Source: an uncultured delta proteobacterium (lineage in GTDB: Bacteria > Myxococcota > Myxococcia > Myxococcales > 40CM-4-68-19). From it: a stretch of DNA of 64,000 nt. The position numbers and the translations under genes were made by a program. Location of the stretch: contig CAIWCD010000046.1 in the NCBI GenBank assembly GCA_903911145.1, positions 86,350 to 150,349 of the forward strand, given 5' to 3'. The notes under the pieces are model-generated. The model had not been told where the DNA came from. It did no database searches and worked only from the letters and a program-made list of their open reading frames with translations. Positions 49,103 to 57,222 of the stretch are shown here, piece after piece; within the stretch, counting starts at the first letter, position 1, and every line of letters begins with the position of its first letter.

Positions 49103-50155
49103 ATGCGCAAACTCAAGGTGGCAATCGCCGGTGCGACGGGTGCAGTGGGACGCGAGATGATGCGCGTGCTGGAGGAGCGCGAGTTTCCCATCAGCGAACT
49201 CGTCGCGCTCGCGAGCGAGCGCAGCGCGGGGCAGGAGCTCGAGTGGCAGGACGGTTCGGTCCGGGTGGCAAAACTGACCGACCAGTCATTTAAGGGCGTC
49301 GACATCGCGCTCTTCTCGCCGGGCTCGAAGGTCTCGAAGGAGTTCGCGCCGCACGCCGCGCGCGCCGGAGCGGTCGTGATCGACAACTCGTCCGCGTTCC
49401 GCATGGACGAAGACTGCCCGCTGGTCGTCCCCGAGGTGAATCCCGCCGACGTGCTGCTCGCGATCAAGCCGGGCGGGCGCCGCATCATCGCCAATCCGAA
49501 CTGCTCGACGATCCAGATGGTCGTTGCGCTCAAGCCACTCCACGACGCCGCTGGCCTCGAGAAGGTGATCGTCGCGACCTACCAGGCCGTGAGCGGCGCG
49601 GGACAGAAAGGGATCGACGAGCTCGAGGAGCAGAGCCGCGCGCTGTTCAATCTCGGCGAGATCAAGAACGAGAAGTTCCCGCACCGCATCGCCTTCAACC
49701 TCATTCCCGAGATCGGCGCCGACAGCGGCAACGGCTACACGGAAGAGGAGATGAAGATGGTGAACGAGACGCGCAAGATCATGGGACTGCCGAAGCTGCG
49801 CGTCTCTGCGACCTGCGTGCGCGTGCCGATCTTCGCCTGCCACAGCGAGTCGGTGACGGCAAGCTTCACTCGCGCGCTCACTCCCGATGCGGCGCGCGAG
49901 CTGCTGCGGAAGGCGCCGGGAGTGAAGCTCCTCGACAATCTCGCCGAGCACATCTACCCGATGCCTCTGCTCGGCGCGGGAGACGATGCGACGTTCGTGG
50001 GCCGCATCCGCACCGATCTTGCGGAGGAGCGCGCCCTCTCGATGTTCGTCGTCAGTGACAACCTGCGCAAGGGGGCCGCGAGCAACGCGGTGCAGATCGC
50101 CGAGCTGCTTCTCGCAAAGCACGCCGCAGCGCTCGGCGCGCAACTGACGAATTGA
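49103..50155 (+). CDS. asd: Aspartate-semialdehyde dehydrogenase
   Basis: Reduces aspartyl phosphate to aspartate semialdehyde with NADPH, the branch point to lysine/diaminopimelate, methionine and threonine. The 350-residue protein opens with VAIAGATGAVGREMMRVLE (nucleotide loop), has the catalytic Cys134 in NPNCSTIQM, and RVPIFACHSESV near the active site. Length and order fit the standard Asd. dapF, later in the same pathway, lies at 59 kb. An intrinsic terminator follows at 50183. Confidence 0.94.
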   Translation: MRKLKVAIAGATGAVGREMMRVLEEREFPISELVALASERSAGQELEWQDGSVRVAKLTDQSFKGVDIALFSPGSKVSKEFAPHAARAGAVVIDNSSAFRMDEDCPLVVPEVNPADVLLAIKPGGRRIIANPNCSTIQMVVALKPLHDAAGLEKVIVATYQAVSGAGQKGIDELEEQSRALFNLGEIKNEKFPHRIAFNLIPEIGADSGNGYTEEEMKMVNETRKIMGLPKLRVSATCVRVPIFACHSESVTASFTRALTPDAARELLRKAPGVKLLDNLAEHIYPMPLLGAGDDATFVGRIRTDLAEERALSMFVVSDNLRKGAASNAVQIAELLLAKHAAALGAQLTN

Positions 50156-50182
50156 GGAACGCGGCCGCAACGACAATCTGTC

Positions 50183-50211
50183 CAGAGCGAAGCGTAGCGC
50201 TCTGACTTTTT
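50183..50211 (+). terminator. Rho-independent terminator of asd
   Basis: A seven-pair stem CAGAGCG / CGCTCTG (50183-50189 with 50198-50204) with an eight-base loop is followed by AC and five T. Confidence 0.75.
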
Positions 50212-50356
50212 GTCACTCGCTGGACCGGTCTGTCGGCAACAGCGGCCTGCCCCTCGTGCAAGAGCGCTCCAAGAAGGCTGCTGCGGCGTGGCGTGAGGCT
50301 TGCTAAACCCTCCGCCCAATCTCCTTCGAAGGCGAAGGCAAAGGCTCAATTCGCGC

Positions 50357-52066
50357 ATGCGCCCACTTCCGCGTCACGCCCCGCGCTCGATCGTCGCCCT
50401 CTGTCTCGCGCTGTTTTCGCTCGCGGCTGCGCCGGCCGCGCGCGCGACAGTCACCGTGACGGCGAACGGCTCGAGCGCCACCTATCTCTTCGGCAACTCG
50501 ACCTGCAACGCCGGCACGGCGGTCACGTTCGCCTATGACTTCTCCGCGTCGAGCTACGCGAACTCGTCGCCGACCGTCATCATCCGCGCGACGCCCAATT
50601 CGGACTGCTCGGCGGACTCGACGAAGGGCTACACGTACACGCCGCCAAGCCAGTCCGCGAAGACCGGCTCCGTCTCGGTCAAGCTGAGCGATTTTCTTTT
50701 CGGCACGGCATGCAACGCGAGCACGACGACGACCTCGGCCAATCCGGGCGTCGCCTACTTCTGCGTGCTGCTTCAGGTGAACTCGACGGTCGATGACAGC
50801 GGACACGTCACGGTCAATTACGCGATGCAGCCGCCGGGTGCGCCGGTCGGCATCACCGTCCAGCCTGGAGACGCGCAGCTCCATGTGAGCTGGACGCCGC
50901 AGGACGCGAGCGCGACCATCGCCAACTACCAGGTGTTCTGCGAATCGGACGCGGCGGACGGCGGGCCAGGGACGTTCGACACCACAAAATACTCAACGCA
51001 GGTCTCGGGCACCGACACGGCGGTCGGGCGCACGGGAATCGACGGCGGCGCGCTCGTGAATGGCGACGCGTACACCGTCGCGGTCAGCGCGACCGACACG
51101 TACGGCAACGCCTCCCCGCTCTCGGCGCCCCTGGCCGGACAGATCCCCGAGCCCGTGCTCGATTTCTACGGCTACTACCAGAGCGATGGCGGCAGCGCGC
51201 GCGGTGGTCACGGTTGCCAGAGCGCAGAGGGAACGCTCTGGAGCGCTCTGGTGGCGGTCGCGCTCATCTTTGTGGTGCGCAAGCGCCGCTCGATGCGCGC
51301 GCGAATCTCTTCGACGATGCTGGTCGGTCTGCTCGTGCTCTTCTCTGCGGCGGGGAGCGCCCGCGCCGACGACTCCATGCTCGGCTCGACGTCGTCGATC
51401 CAGCGGGCCGATCGCCGCGTCTTCTTCGCGATCGAAGCGGACCGCTACACGCCGCGGATCGACTCGGAGAAGGATCTGAACGGCGCGACCCCCTATCGCG
51501 ACATCTTCAAGTCGCGCATCCCCTGGCGTGTGCAGGGTGAGCTCGCCTGGGAGGCGCTGCCGACGCGCAACTTCGGCTCCTTCCTCATCGGCGGCTCGTT
51601 CGGTTTCTGGCAGAACTTCGGCAAGGGGATCTTCGCGAGCGGGCCGAACAAGGGCCAGCCGTCAAGCGACACGACGCTCCTCGATATCTGGCCCATGGGT
51701 GTCGAGGCACAGTGGCGCTACGACGGACTCTGCGAGCGTTATCGCTGGCTGCCGATCATTCCGTACGCGAAGGCCGGACTGATGGCCGCGCTCTGGACGA
51801 TCTACTCGGGCAACGGCGCGGTGGCGAAGACGAGCACCGGTCGCGGCTCGGGCTGGACGACCGGCTACACGACCGCGCTGGGCGTGGCGATCTCCCTCGA
51901 CGCGATCGATCCGAGCATTTCCAACGAGGCCTATATCGATCTCGGATTGCAGCGCACGTCGGTCTTCGCCGAGTACGGCTGGACCCGCCTCGACGGATTT
52001 CGCAGCGGCGGCGTGTTGATCCTCAGCGATCGCCAGTGGCGATTCGGACTCTCGCTGGAATTTTAA
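50357..52066 (+). CDS. Fused MYXO-CTERM-anchored fibronectin-III protein and outer-membrane barrel protein
   Basis: One open frame of 569 residues joins two secreted proteins that are separate neighbours in myxobacteria (families I recall as MXAN_2561 and MXAN_2562). Part 1, about residues 1-312: signal peptide (ALCLALFSLAAAPAARA), a beta-rich domain, a fibronectin-III domain (GAPVGITVQPGDAQLHVSW), then a MYXO-CTERM-like tail: HGCQSAEG, hydrophobic TLWSALVAVALIFVV and RKRR. Part 2 starts at an in-frame ATG (51293) with its own signal peptide (TMLVGLLVLFSAAGSARA) and ends in a barrel-like SDRQWRFGLSLEF. The junction codon is TCG, one base from TAG. ATG 50357 is used; an upstream TTG is less likely. 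Confidence 0.82.
   Translation: MRPLPRHAPRSIVALCLALFSLAAAPAARATVTVTANGSSATYLFGNSTCNAGTAVTFAYDFSASSYANSSPTVIIRATPNSDCSADSTKGYTYTPPSQSAKTGSVSVKLSDFLFGTACNASTTTTSANPGVAYFCVLLQVNSTVDDSGHVTVNYAMQPPGAPVGITVQPGDAQLHVSWTPQDASATIANYQVFCESDAADGGPGTFDTTKYSTQVSGTDTAVGRTGIDGGALVNGDAYTVAVSATDTYGNASPLSAPLAGQIPEPVLDFYGYYQSDGGSARGGHGCQSAEGTLWSALVAVALIFVVRKRRSMRARISSTMLVGLLVLFSAAGSARADDSMLGSTSSIQRADRRVFFAIEADRYTPRIDSEKDLNGATPYRDIFKSRIPWRVQGELAWEALPTRNFGSFLIGGSFGFWQNFGKGIFASGPNKGQPSSDTTLLDIWPMGVEAQWRYDGLCERYRWLPIIPYAKAGLMAALWTIYSGNGAVAKTSTGRGSGWTTGYTTALGVAISLDAIDPSISNEAYIDLGLQRTSVFAEYGWTRLDGFRSGGVLILSDRQWRFGLSLEF
51290..51295 (+). other. Junction of fused gene: TCG (former stop?) followed by internal ATG
   Basis: The codon TCG lies where the stop of the anchored-protein gene would be expected, directly before ATG that begins a second signal peptide. 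TAG-ATG is exactly the junction seen at 54070-54075 in this window. The internal ATG has no obvious ribosome-binding site. Confidence 0.65.
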
Positions 52067-52122
52067 GCGTCGTTCTCGCGCATCCGATCTCTCTTGCGCG
52101 CGCCCGTGGTAGACCCCCGCCC

Positions 52123-54072
52123 ATGCGCACCCGCCTGCTTTGCGCCTCACTCCTCCTCTGCTGTGCCTGCATCAAGCGGATCGCTCCTTCGCCGGGCGAA
52201 ACGCGGACGGCTCCCTCTGGTACGTCGGTGTCGTTCGGTGCGCCGCAGGAGCTTCCCGAGGGCTCGAGTATCCACTGGCAGTTCGGCGACGGCACGCCAG
52301 AGCAGCTCGGCGCGCAGGTCGTGCACACGTTTCCGCGCGCCGGAAGTTTCACCGTCGTCGAGACCGTGCTCGATCGCGACGGGCAGCAGCGGTCCGCATC
52401 GCTTCAGGCGCAGATCACGCGGCGTGCAGTCGCCTCGGCGATCCCGGCCGACGCACGCTCGGCGCTGATCCTCGATCGGCCATGGACCCACGTCGAGCTG
52501 CAGAGGCAGGCCGCGCTGCGCATCGGTCTCGGAGAACTCTTCGACGAGACCAACCGCGAGTTCAGCGAGCTCTTCGGCTTCACTGCGAGCGACCCGAAGG
52601 CCGCGGAGGCGAGCGGCGTCGACACCGACGAGGGGCTCGCGCTGTACACCGTTCCTCAAGACTACGAAGCGCTCGTCGCGTGCGCGGGCATCTCCGATCC
52701 AGCGAAGGCGATCGCGGCCTTGCAGCATCTGCTCGCGCACGATCGCGGCGGGCCGTTCACGCTGCGCGAGGAGAAGCTCGCCGATGGCACGCCGGTCACG
52801 CTCGGCGAGCGCGCGGGCGGCGCGGAGAAGATCGGGTACCTCGAGCACCTCGGCTATCTCTACCTGCGCGTGCCGGGCGCGAGCGACCCGCTGCTGGCGC
52901 TCGCGAGCGTCGCGAAGCTTGCGGCCGACGCGGGCCTCGAGAAGGACTCCGGGTTCAACGCTGCACTCGCACACGTCGGCAGCGGAGATGCGTTCTTCTA
53001 CTCGGCCGGACGCGAGGGTGATGCGATCTCGACTCGCTTCGCGAACCAGATCGGCGCCTCGGCGTTTGCGATCACCGCGAGCACGGAGCAGATGCAGATC
53101 CGCGCCTTCGGCCAGCCGCGCAATCTGATTGGCCAGCCGCTCGTCGACGCGTTCACTCCGCAGGCGACTCCTCCTGACTTCACCGCGCAGCTGCCTGTGG
53201 GCGCGGCGTTCTTCGCCAAGGTCTCCGGCGCGCCGCCGCTGATCTGGCGCGAGCTCCTGCACCAACTCGGCGCGGATGGTGCGGCGTTGCGCGATCGGCT
53301 CCACGACGTGTTCGGCAGCGATGTCGATTCGCTCGTCGCTGCCTTCACTGGCAACGGTGCGGTCGCGCTCTACCTCGACGCGCAGTCGCTCATCGAGGCG
53401 CTTCTCGGTGAGCAGGTCGCCTCGCTCGATCGCTCGACGTTCATCACCGCGCAGGAGCTGAAGGTCGGTGCGGAGGCTCCTCTGCGCAGTGCGCTCGAGC
53501 ACGCGTCGAAAGAGAGCGGCGGCGGCAAGCCCGTGCGCGGTGCGACCTTCTGGAAACTCTCCGATGGACTGCAAGTGGCGATTCGCGGCGGCGTGATGTT
53601 CGCGGCGGTCGGCGGCACTCCCGAGTTCGACAATGGCGGCGACGATCATCGCGCCGATCCGCATGGTGGCGAGAAGGCGGCGGCGAAGCGCACGCCCTCA
53701 ACGAAAAAGAGCGCGATCGCTCCGGCGCGAGAGCTGACCGCGACGGAGATCGGGCCGCTCGCCTCGGTGCTGCTCGCTCCCGCGGGCGCGGCGGTACTCG
53801 CGCAGCAGCTCAAGGGGATCGAACTCCCGCTCACCGCTCCGTCCGCGCAACTGCTCTGGGTCGACATCCACGGCACGCTCGCACGTCTCCAGGACGCCGC
53901 TGATGCGCAGGGCGGATTCGTCGGCGTGGGCGTGCGTCGCTTCATCGAGCGCGTTCACGGTCTGCGCGATGCGATCGTCGATGCGCGCCCGGAAGCGAGC
54001 GGCATCACTGCGACCATCACGCTGCGATTTCTGCCTGCGACCGCTGCGACTGCTGCAGGGCCCGGGCGCTAG
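52123..54072 (+). CDS. Lipoprotein with PKD-like domain
   Basis: A 649-residue exported protein with lipobox LLCASLLLCCAC (Cys about residue 16). Residues about 35-95 form a PKD-like immunoglobulin fold (IHWQFGDGTPEQLGAQVVHT, with the WxFGDG core). The long remainder is Ala/Leu/Gly-rich and not recognised; repeated LGEL/LYLRVPG-type segments suggest a two-domain alpha/beta protein. The ATG at 52123 gives the lipoprotein signal directly; a longer frame upstream overlaps the fused gene and is rejected. It is followed without a gap by tdk (TAG-ATG). Confidence 0.8.
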   Translation: MRTRLLCASLLLCCACIKRIAPSPGETRTAPSGTSVSFGAPQELPEGSSIHWQFGDGTPEQLGAQVVHTFPRAGSFTVVETVLDRDGQQRSASLQAQITRRAVASAIPADARSALILDRPWTHVELQRQAALRIGLGELFDETNREFSELFGFTASDPKAAEASGVDTDEGLALYTVPQDYEALVACAGISDPAKAIAALQHLLAHDRGGPFTLREEKLADGTPVTLGERAGGAEKIGYLEHLGYLYLRVPGASDPLLALASVAKLAADAGLEKDSGFNAALAHVGSGDAFFYSAGREGDAISTRFANQIGASAFAITASTEQMQIRAFGQPRNLIGQPLVDAFTPQATPPDFTAQLPVGAAFFAKVSGAPPLIWRELLHQLGADGAALRDRLHDVFGSDVDSLVAAFTGNGAVALYLDAQSLIEALLGEQVASLDRSTFITAQELKVGAEAPLRSALEHASKESGGGKPVRGATFWKLSDGLQVAIRGGVMFAAVGGTPEFDNGGDDHRADPHGGEKAAAKRTPSTKKSAIAPARELTATEIGPLASVLLAPAGAAVLAQQLKGIELPLTAPSAQLLWVDIHGTLARLQDAADAQGGFVGVGVRRFIERVHGLRDAIVDARPEASGITATITLRFLPATAATAAGPGR

Positions 54073-54660
54073 ATGGGCTCGCTCGAAGTCATCTGCGGCC
54101 CGATGTTCTCCGGCAAGACCGAAGAGCTCATCCGCCGTCTCAAGCGCGCAGTGATCGCCAAGCGCCGCGTGCAGATCTTCAAGCCGCGCATCGACGTGCG
54201 TTACGATGCCGAGGCGGTCGTCAGCCACTCTGCCCAGAAGCTGCGCAGCATCGTCGTCGACAGCGCCGATCAGATCCTCGAGAAGGTGCTCGCGGACACG
54301 CAGGTGGTCGGCATCGACGAGGTTCAGTTTCTCGGTCCGGACGTCGTCGCCGTTTGCGAGAACCTCGCCAATCGCGGCGTGCGCGTGATCGTTGCCGGCC
54401 TTGATCTCGACTTCCGCGGCGTGCCGTTCGATCCGATGCCGAGCCTGCTTGCCGTCGCCGAGCACATCACGAAAGAGGCCGCGATCTGCGTCGTCTGCGG
54501 CGAGCCCGCGACGCGCTCACAGCGCACCATCGCGGCCGAGGATCTCGTTCTCGTCGGCGCTGGTGGCGCGTATGAGCCGCGTTGCCGCAAATGCTTCACC
54601 GTCGAGCCTAGCCCCGCCACCGAGCCGCCCGAGCAAGAGTTGTTGCCCTTTCTTCGATAA
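54073..54660 (+). CDS. tdk: Thymidine kinase
   Basis: Phosphorylates thymidine to dTMP with ATP in the salvage of DNA precursors. At 195 residues it has type-II Tdk length. Features: P-loop GPMFSGKTEELIRR, the Mg/base Asp in GIDEVQFLG, the lasso GLDLDFRG and PMPSLLAVAEHITK, and zinc cysteines in CVVCGEPA and CRKC. It starts right after the stop of the PKD-like lipoprotein gene and leads two phosphoribosyltransferase genes, forming a salvage cluster. Confidence 0.93.
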   Translation: MGSLEVICGPMFSGKTEELIRRLKRAVIAKRRVQIFKPRIDVRYDAEAVVSHSAQKLRSIVVDSADQILEKVLADTQVVGIDEVQFLGPDVVAVCENLANRGVRVIVAGLDLDFRGVPFDPMPSLLAVAEHITKEAAICVVCGEPATRSQRTIAAEDLVLVGAGGAYEPRCRKCFTVEPSPATEPPEQELLPFLR

Positions 54661-54702
54661 GACGAAATTTGCGATTCGGTAATTTTCGATAACGGAGCTG
54701 CC

Positions 54703-55515
54703 ATGCGCGACCACGCCTACGACACGATTCCCTATCGGCCCGCCGAGATGGCCCACCGCTACGGCCAGAACGTGCACGTCCTCGCCGATCCGCTCGCGCT
54801 CACGCAGCTTGCGCGCCTGTGCGCCAAAGGAACGTTCCAGCCCGAGATCAACCGGCTCGTCGGCGAGCTCTACGGAATCCTCGTTCGCGCGATCATCAAC
54901 GCCGAGTTTCCCCGGCACGCGATGGCGCAGCCGACGCGGATGATCGACGTCACGCCGCACGGCGTGTTCCAGGGCGAGGTGATCGATCCTCAAGTTCGCG
55001 CCGTGACCGTGAACATCGCGCGCGCGGGCACGCTGCCGTCGCAGATCACCTACGACTATCTCAACCAGGTGCTCGATCCGCGGCTGGTGCGGCAGGACCA
55101 TTTCGTCATGGCGCGCACGGTGGATGAGAAGGGGCGCGTGATCGGAGCGGCGATCTCCGGCAGCAAAATCGGCGGCGACGTCGATGACAGCATCCTGCTC
55201 TTTCCTGATCCGATGGGCGCGACCGGCGGGTCTCTTTGCCTCGCGATGGACGAGTACAAGAAGGTCGCGGGCACGCCGCGCAAGATCATCTGCGCGCACC
55301 TCATCGTCACGCCCGAGTACTTGAAGCGCGTCACCACGCAGCACCCGAACGCGGTGATCTATGCGCTGCGCCTCGACCGCGGACTCTCGCCTGAAGAGGT
55401 CTTCAACACCGTGCCCGGCACGCATTGGGATAAAGAGCGTGGGCTCGACGACAAGCAGTACATCGTCCCCGGCGGCGGCGGTTTCGGGGAGCTGATGAAC
55501 AACGCGTACGTGTAG
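54703..55515 (+). CDS. Uracil phosphoribosyltransferase-like protein
   Basis: A 270-residue PRTase-fold protein. The PRPP-binding loop reads LLFPDPMGATGGSLCLAMD, as in uracil PRTases (DPMxATGGS), and the C-terminal YIVPGGGGFGELMNNAYV takes the place of the uracil-binding end of Upp. It is longer than ordinary Upp (about 210 residues), with an extra N-terminal part (YDTIPYRPAEMAHRYGQNVH). Salvage of uracil to UMP is the likely role, supported by the neighbours tdk and hpt. The ATG at 54703 has GGAG seven bases upstream. Confidence 0.8.
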   Translation: MRDHAYDTIPYRPAEMAHRYGQNVHVLADPLALTQLARLCAKGTFQPEINRLVGELYGILVRAIINAEFPRHAMAQPTRMIDVTPHGVFQGEVIDPQVRAVTVNIARAGTLPSQITYDYLNQVLDPRLVRQDHFVMARTVDEKGRVIGAAISGSKIGGDVDDSILLFPDPMGATGGSLCLAMDEYKKVAGTPRKIICAHLIVTPEYLKRVTTQHPNAVIYALRLDRGLSPEEVFNTVPGTHWDKERGLDDKQYIVPGGGGFGELMNNAYV

Positions 55516-55567
55516 AAACGCGGGCGTTGGGTGTTGGGCATTGGGAACTGCAACCAGGGGTTGAGAG

Positions 55568-56098
55568 ATGAAGCTCGCAGAGAAACTGGAAGTGCTGCAC
55601 TCGGCGGAAGCGATCCAGAAGCGCGTCACTGAGCTCGGCGCGCAGATCGCGCACGACTACGCGGGAAAGGATCTCGTGCTCGTCGGTGTGCTCAAGGGGG
55701 CGATCCTCTTTGCCGCCGATCTCTGCCGCGCGATCGATCTCCCTCTCGCGTTCGACTTCATCGGACTCTCCTCGTACGGCGAGGCGACCGAGAGCTCGGG
55801 CGTGGTGAAGATCACCTCTGATCTGTCGCGGCCGATCGAGGGGAAGCACGTGCTGGTGATCGAGGACATCATCGATACCGGCCTGACGATGCGCTACCTG
55901 CTCGACAACCTCGCGACGCGGCATCCCGCTTCGGTGAAGATCTGCTCGCTCCTGCACAAGCCCTCGCGGGCGCGCACGCGCATTCCCATCGAGTATCTCG
56001 GCTTCACGGTGCCCGACCTGTTCGTCGTCGGCTACGGACTCGACGCGGGGGAGAAGTATCGAAACGTGCCGTTCATCGGCGTGATGAAGCCGAGCTAG
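55568..56098 (+). CDS. hpt: Hypoxanthine phosphoribosyltransferase
   Basis: Converts hypoxanthine (and guanine) plus PRPP to IMP (GMP), recycling purines. The 176-residue protein has the PRPP loop [33 protein letters not shown] near the N-terminus, the loop [19 protein letters not shown], and [18 protein letters not shown] at the end, all standard. A ribosome-binding site (AGGGG) lies upstream of ATG 55568. It is the third salvage gene of the cluster. Confidence 0.94.
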   Translation: MKLAEKLEVLHSAEAIQKRVTELGAQIAHDYAGKDLVLVGVLKGAILFAADLCRAIDLPLAFDFIGLSSYGEATESSGVVKITSDLSRPIEGKHVLVIEDIIDTGLTMRYLLDNLATRHPASVKICSLLHKPSRARTRIPIEYLGFTVPDLFVVGYGLDAGEKYRNVPFIGVMKPS

Positions 56099-56135
56099 TC
56101 CAGATTCGTCCACGCAGAATCCCGGGAGTATCGAG

Positions 56136-57083
56136 ATGGCAGACGCAGCGCAGGCGAACAAAGGTGGAAGCGGTTCGCGCGCGCTTCTCTGGCTCGTCAT
56201 TCTTGCCCTGCTCGGCGCGGTCTGGTGGCTTGCCTCGGAGCGCAACGCGCGCAAGTTCACGCTCTCCTCGCGCGGGGCGGCGCTGGTTGTGAGCCGCGGC
56301 CACTACTTCCCGACCGGCACCAGCGCGATCGGAGAGGGCGACGCGCTGGGAAAGCTCTACGCGGGTCTTGCGCTCCCGATGGGCGCGAAGAATATTCCGG
56401 AAACCGAATATGACGATCAAGGCGAGCTCGATCGGGCCCTGTACGAGCTGCTCTCGAACGCGGCGCACGCGCTCGCGAAGAAGGGCGACGCGACCGCCTA
56501 CGCGGAGGCCGATTCGCTCGCCAAGCGGCTCTCGCTCCTGCCTGGACTGACCGCGGAGGATCACAGCGACTTGAATTCGCTGCGGGCAGAGCTCGCGTTC
56601 TGGTCGGCCGGAGGAGATGTGCAGGCTGCGCTCACCGCGCTCACGGCCGCGCGACGCAAGCTCGAGGAGGCGCGCGCCAACGCGGGAGAACACGCCCCGC
56701 TGGCGGGAGGTCTTGCCGAACACCTCGACGTCCTCTCTGCGCGCCTCGCTGCGTTCGGAGCCTGCTTCGTCGCCGGCGCCGCGCTCTCGCCGCACAACGC
56801 TGCCGACGGCCGCGGCCCGGAATCGTTTTGTGTTCAAAGCAATCTGCTCCCGGCACCGACGCCTGTCGCGGCCGCGCCGATCGCTGCATCTCCTGTTGCG
56901 GCGGCGCCAGTTGCAACTGCCCCACTCGCGGATGGCGGCTCCGCGATGGCTGCGCCGGCCACCCTCGCGGAACCTCCTGCCGCTGCTCCCTCGCCCGCGT
57001 CAGCGATCGCGCCCGCTGCGGTCAAACCGCAGAGCGCGTCGGCGCCCAGCTCAATCAGCTCTGGCGCCAGCCGCGCCCGGTAA
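56136..57083 (+). CDS. Hypothetical inner-membrane protein
   Basis: A 315-residue protein with one N-terminal membrane span (about 15-35, ALLWLVILALLGAVWWLA) and a large extracytoplasmic part. A helical region at about 100-225 (RALYELLSNAAHALAKKGDA, ALTALTAARRKLEEARANAG) gives way to an Ala/Pro-rich tail with repeated PVAAAP-type units. No family is recognised. The ATG at 56136 has GGGAG eight bases upstream. It follows hpt closely but nothing links it to salvage. Confidence 0.75.
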   Translation: MADAAQANKGGSGSRALLWLVILALLGAVWWLASERNARKFTLSSRGAALVVSRGHYFPTGTSAIGEGDALGKLYAGLALPMGAKNIPETEYDDQGELDRALYELLSNAAHALAKKGDATAYAEADSLAKRLSLLPGLTAEDHSDLNSLRAELAFWSAGGDVQAALTALTAARRKLEEARANAGEHAPLAGGLAEHLDVLSARLAAFGACFVAGAALSPHNAADGRGPESFCVQSNLLPAPTPVAAAPIAASPVAAAPVATAPLADGGSAMAAPATLAEPPAAAPSPASAIAPAAVKPQSASAPSSISSGASRAR

Positions 57084-57171
57084 TGCTGCGTGATGATCGC
57101 GCGCTGGGCTTGGGCGCCATCGAAGTGATCGGCGTGCTCGCGTGCGCGAGCCACTGTTAGATCCTTCTGCA

Positions 57172-57187
57172 GAACAACGCGTTGTTC
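57172..57187. promoter_or_regulatory. 16-bp perfect palindrome upstream of kinase gene
   Basis: GAACAACGCGTTGTTC is a perfect palindrome 35 bases before the start codon of the kinase gene, overlapping a possible -35 element (TTGTTC). It may be an operator, perhaps for a dimeric regulator; the promoter assignment is weak. Confidence 0.45.
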
Positions 57188-57222
57188 CTCCTACACGCTT
57201 AGGCTAAGTTCCGCTCCCCCCT

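Noticed and set aside
49275..49288. TGACCGACCAGTCA inside asd, similar to the rsmE palindrome
   Set aside because: Only five of seven pairs match, so it does not support a shared operator.
55516..55567. Repeated TTGGG units between the PRTase gene and hpt
   Set aside because: Only three or four short copies, no array or hairpin; probably chance in a short spacer.
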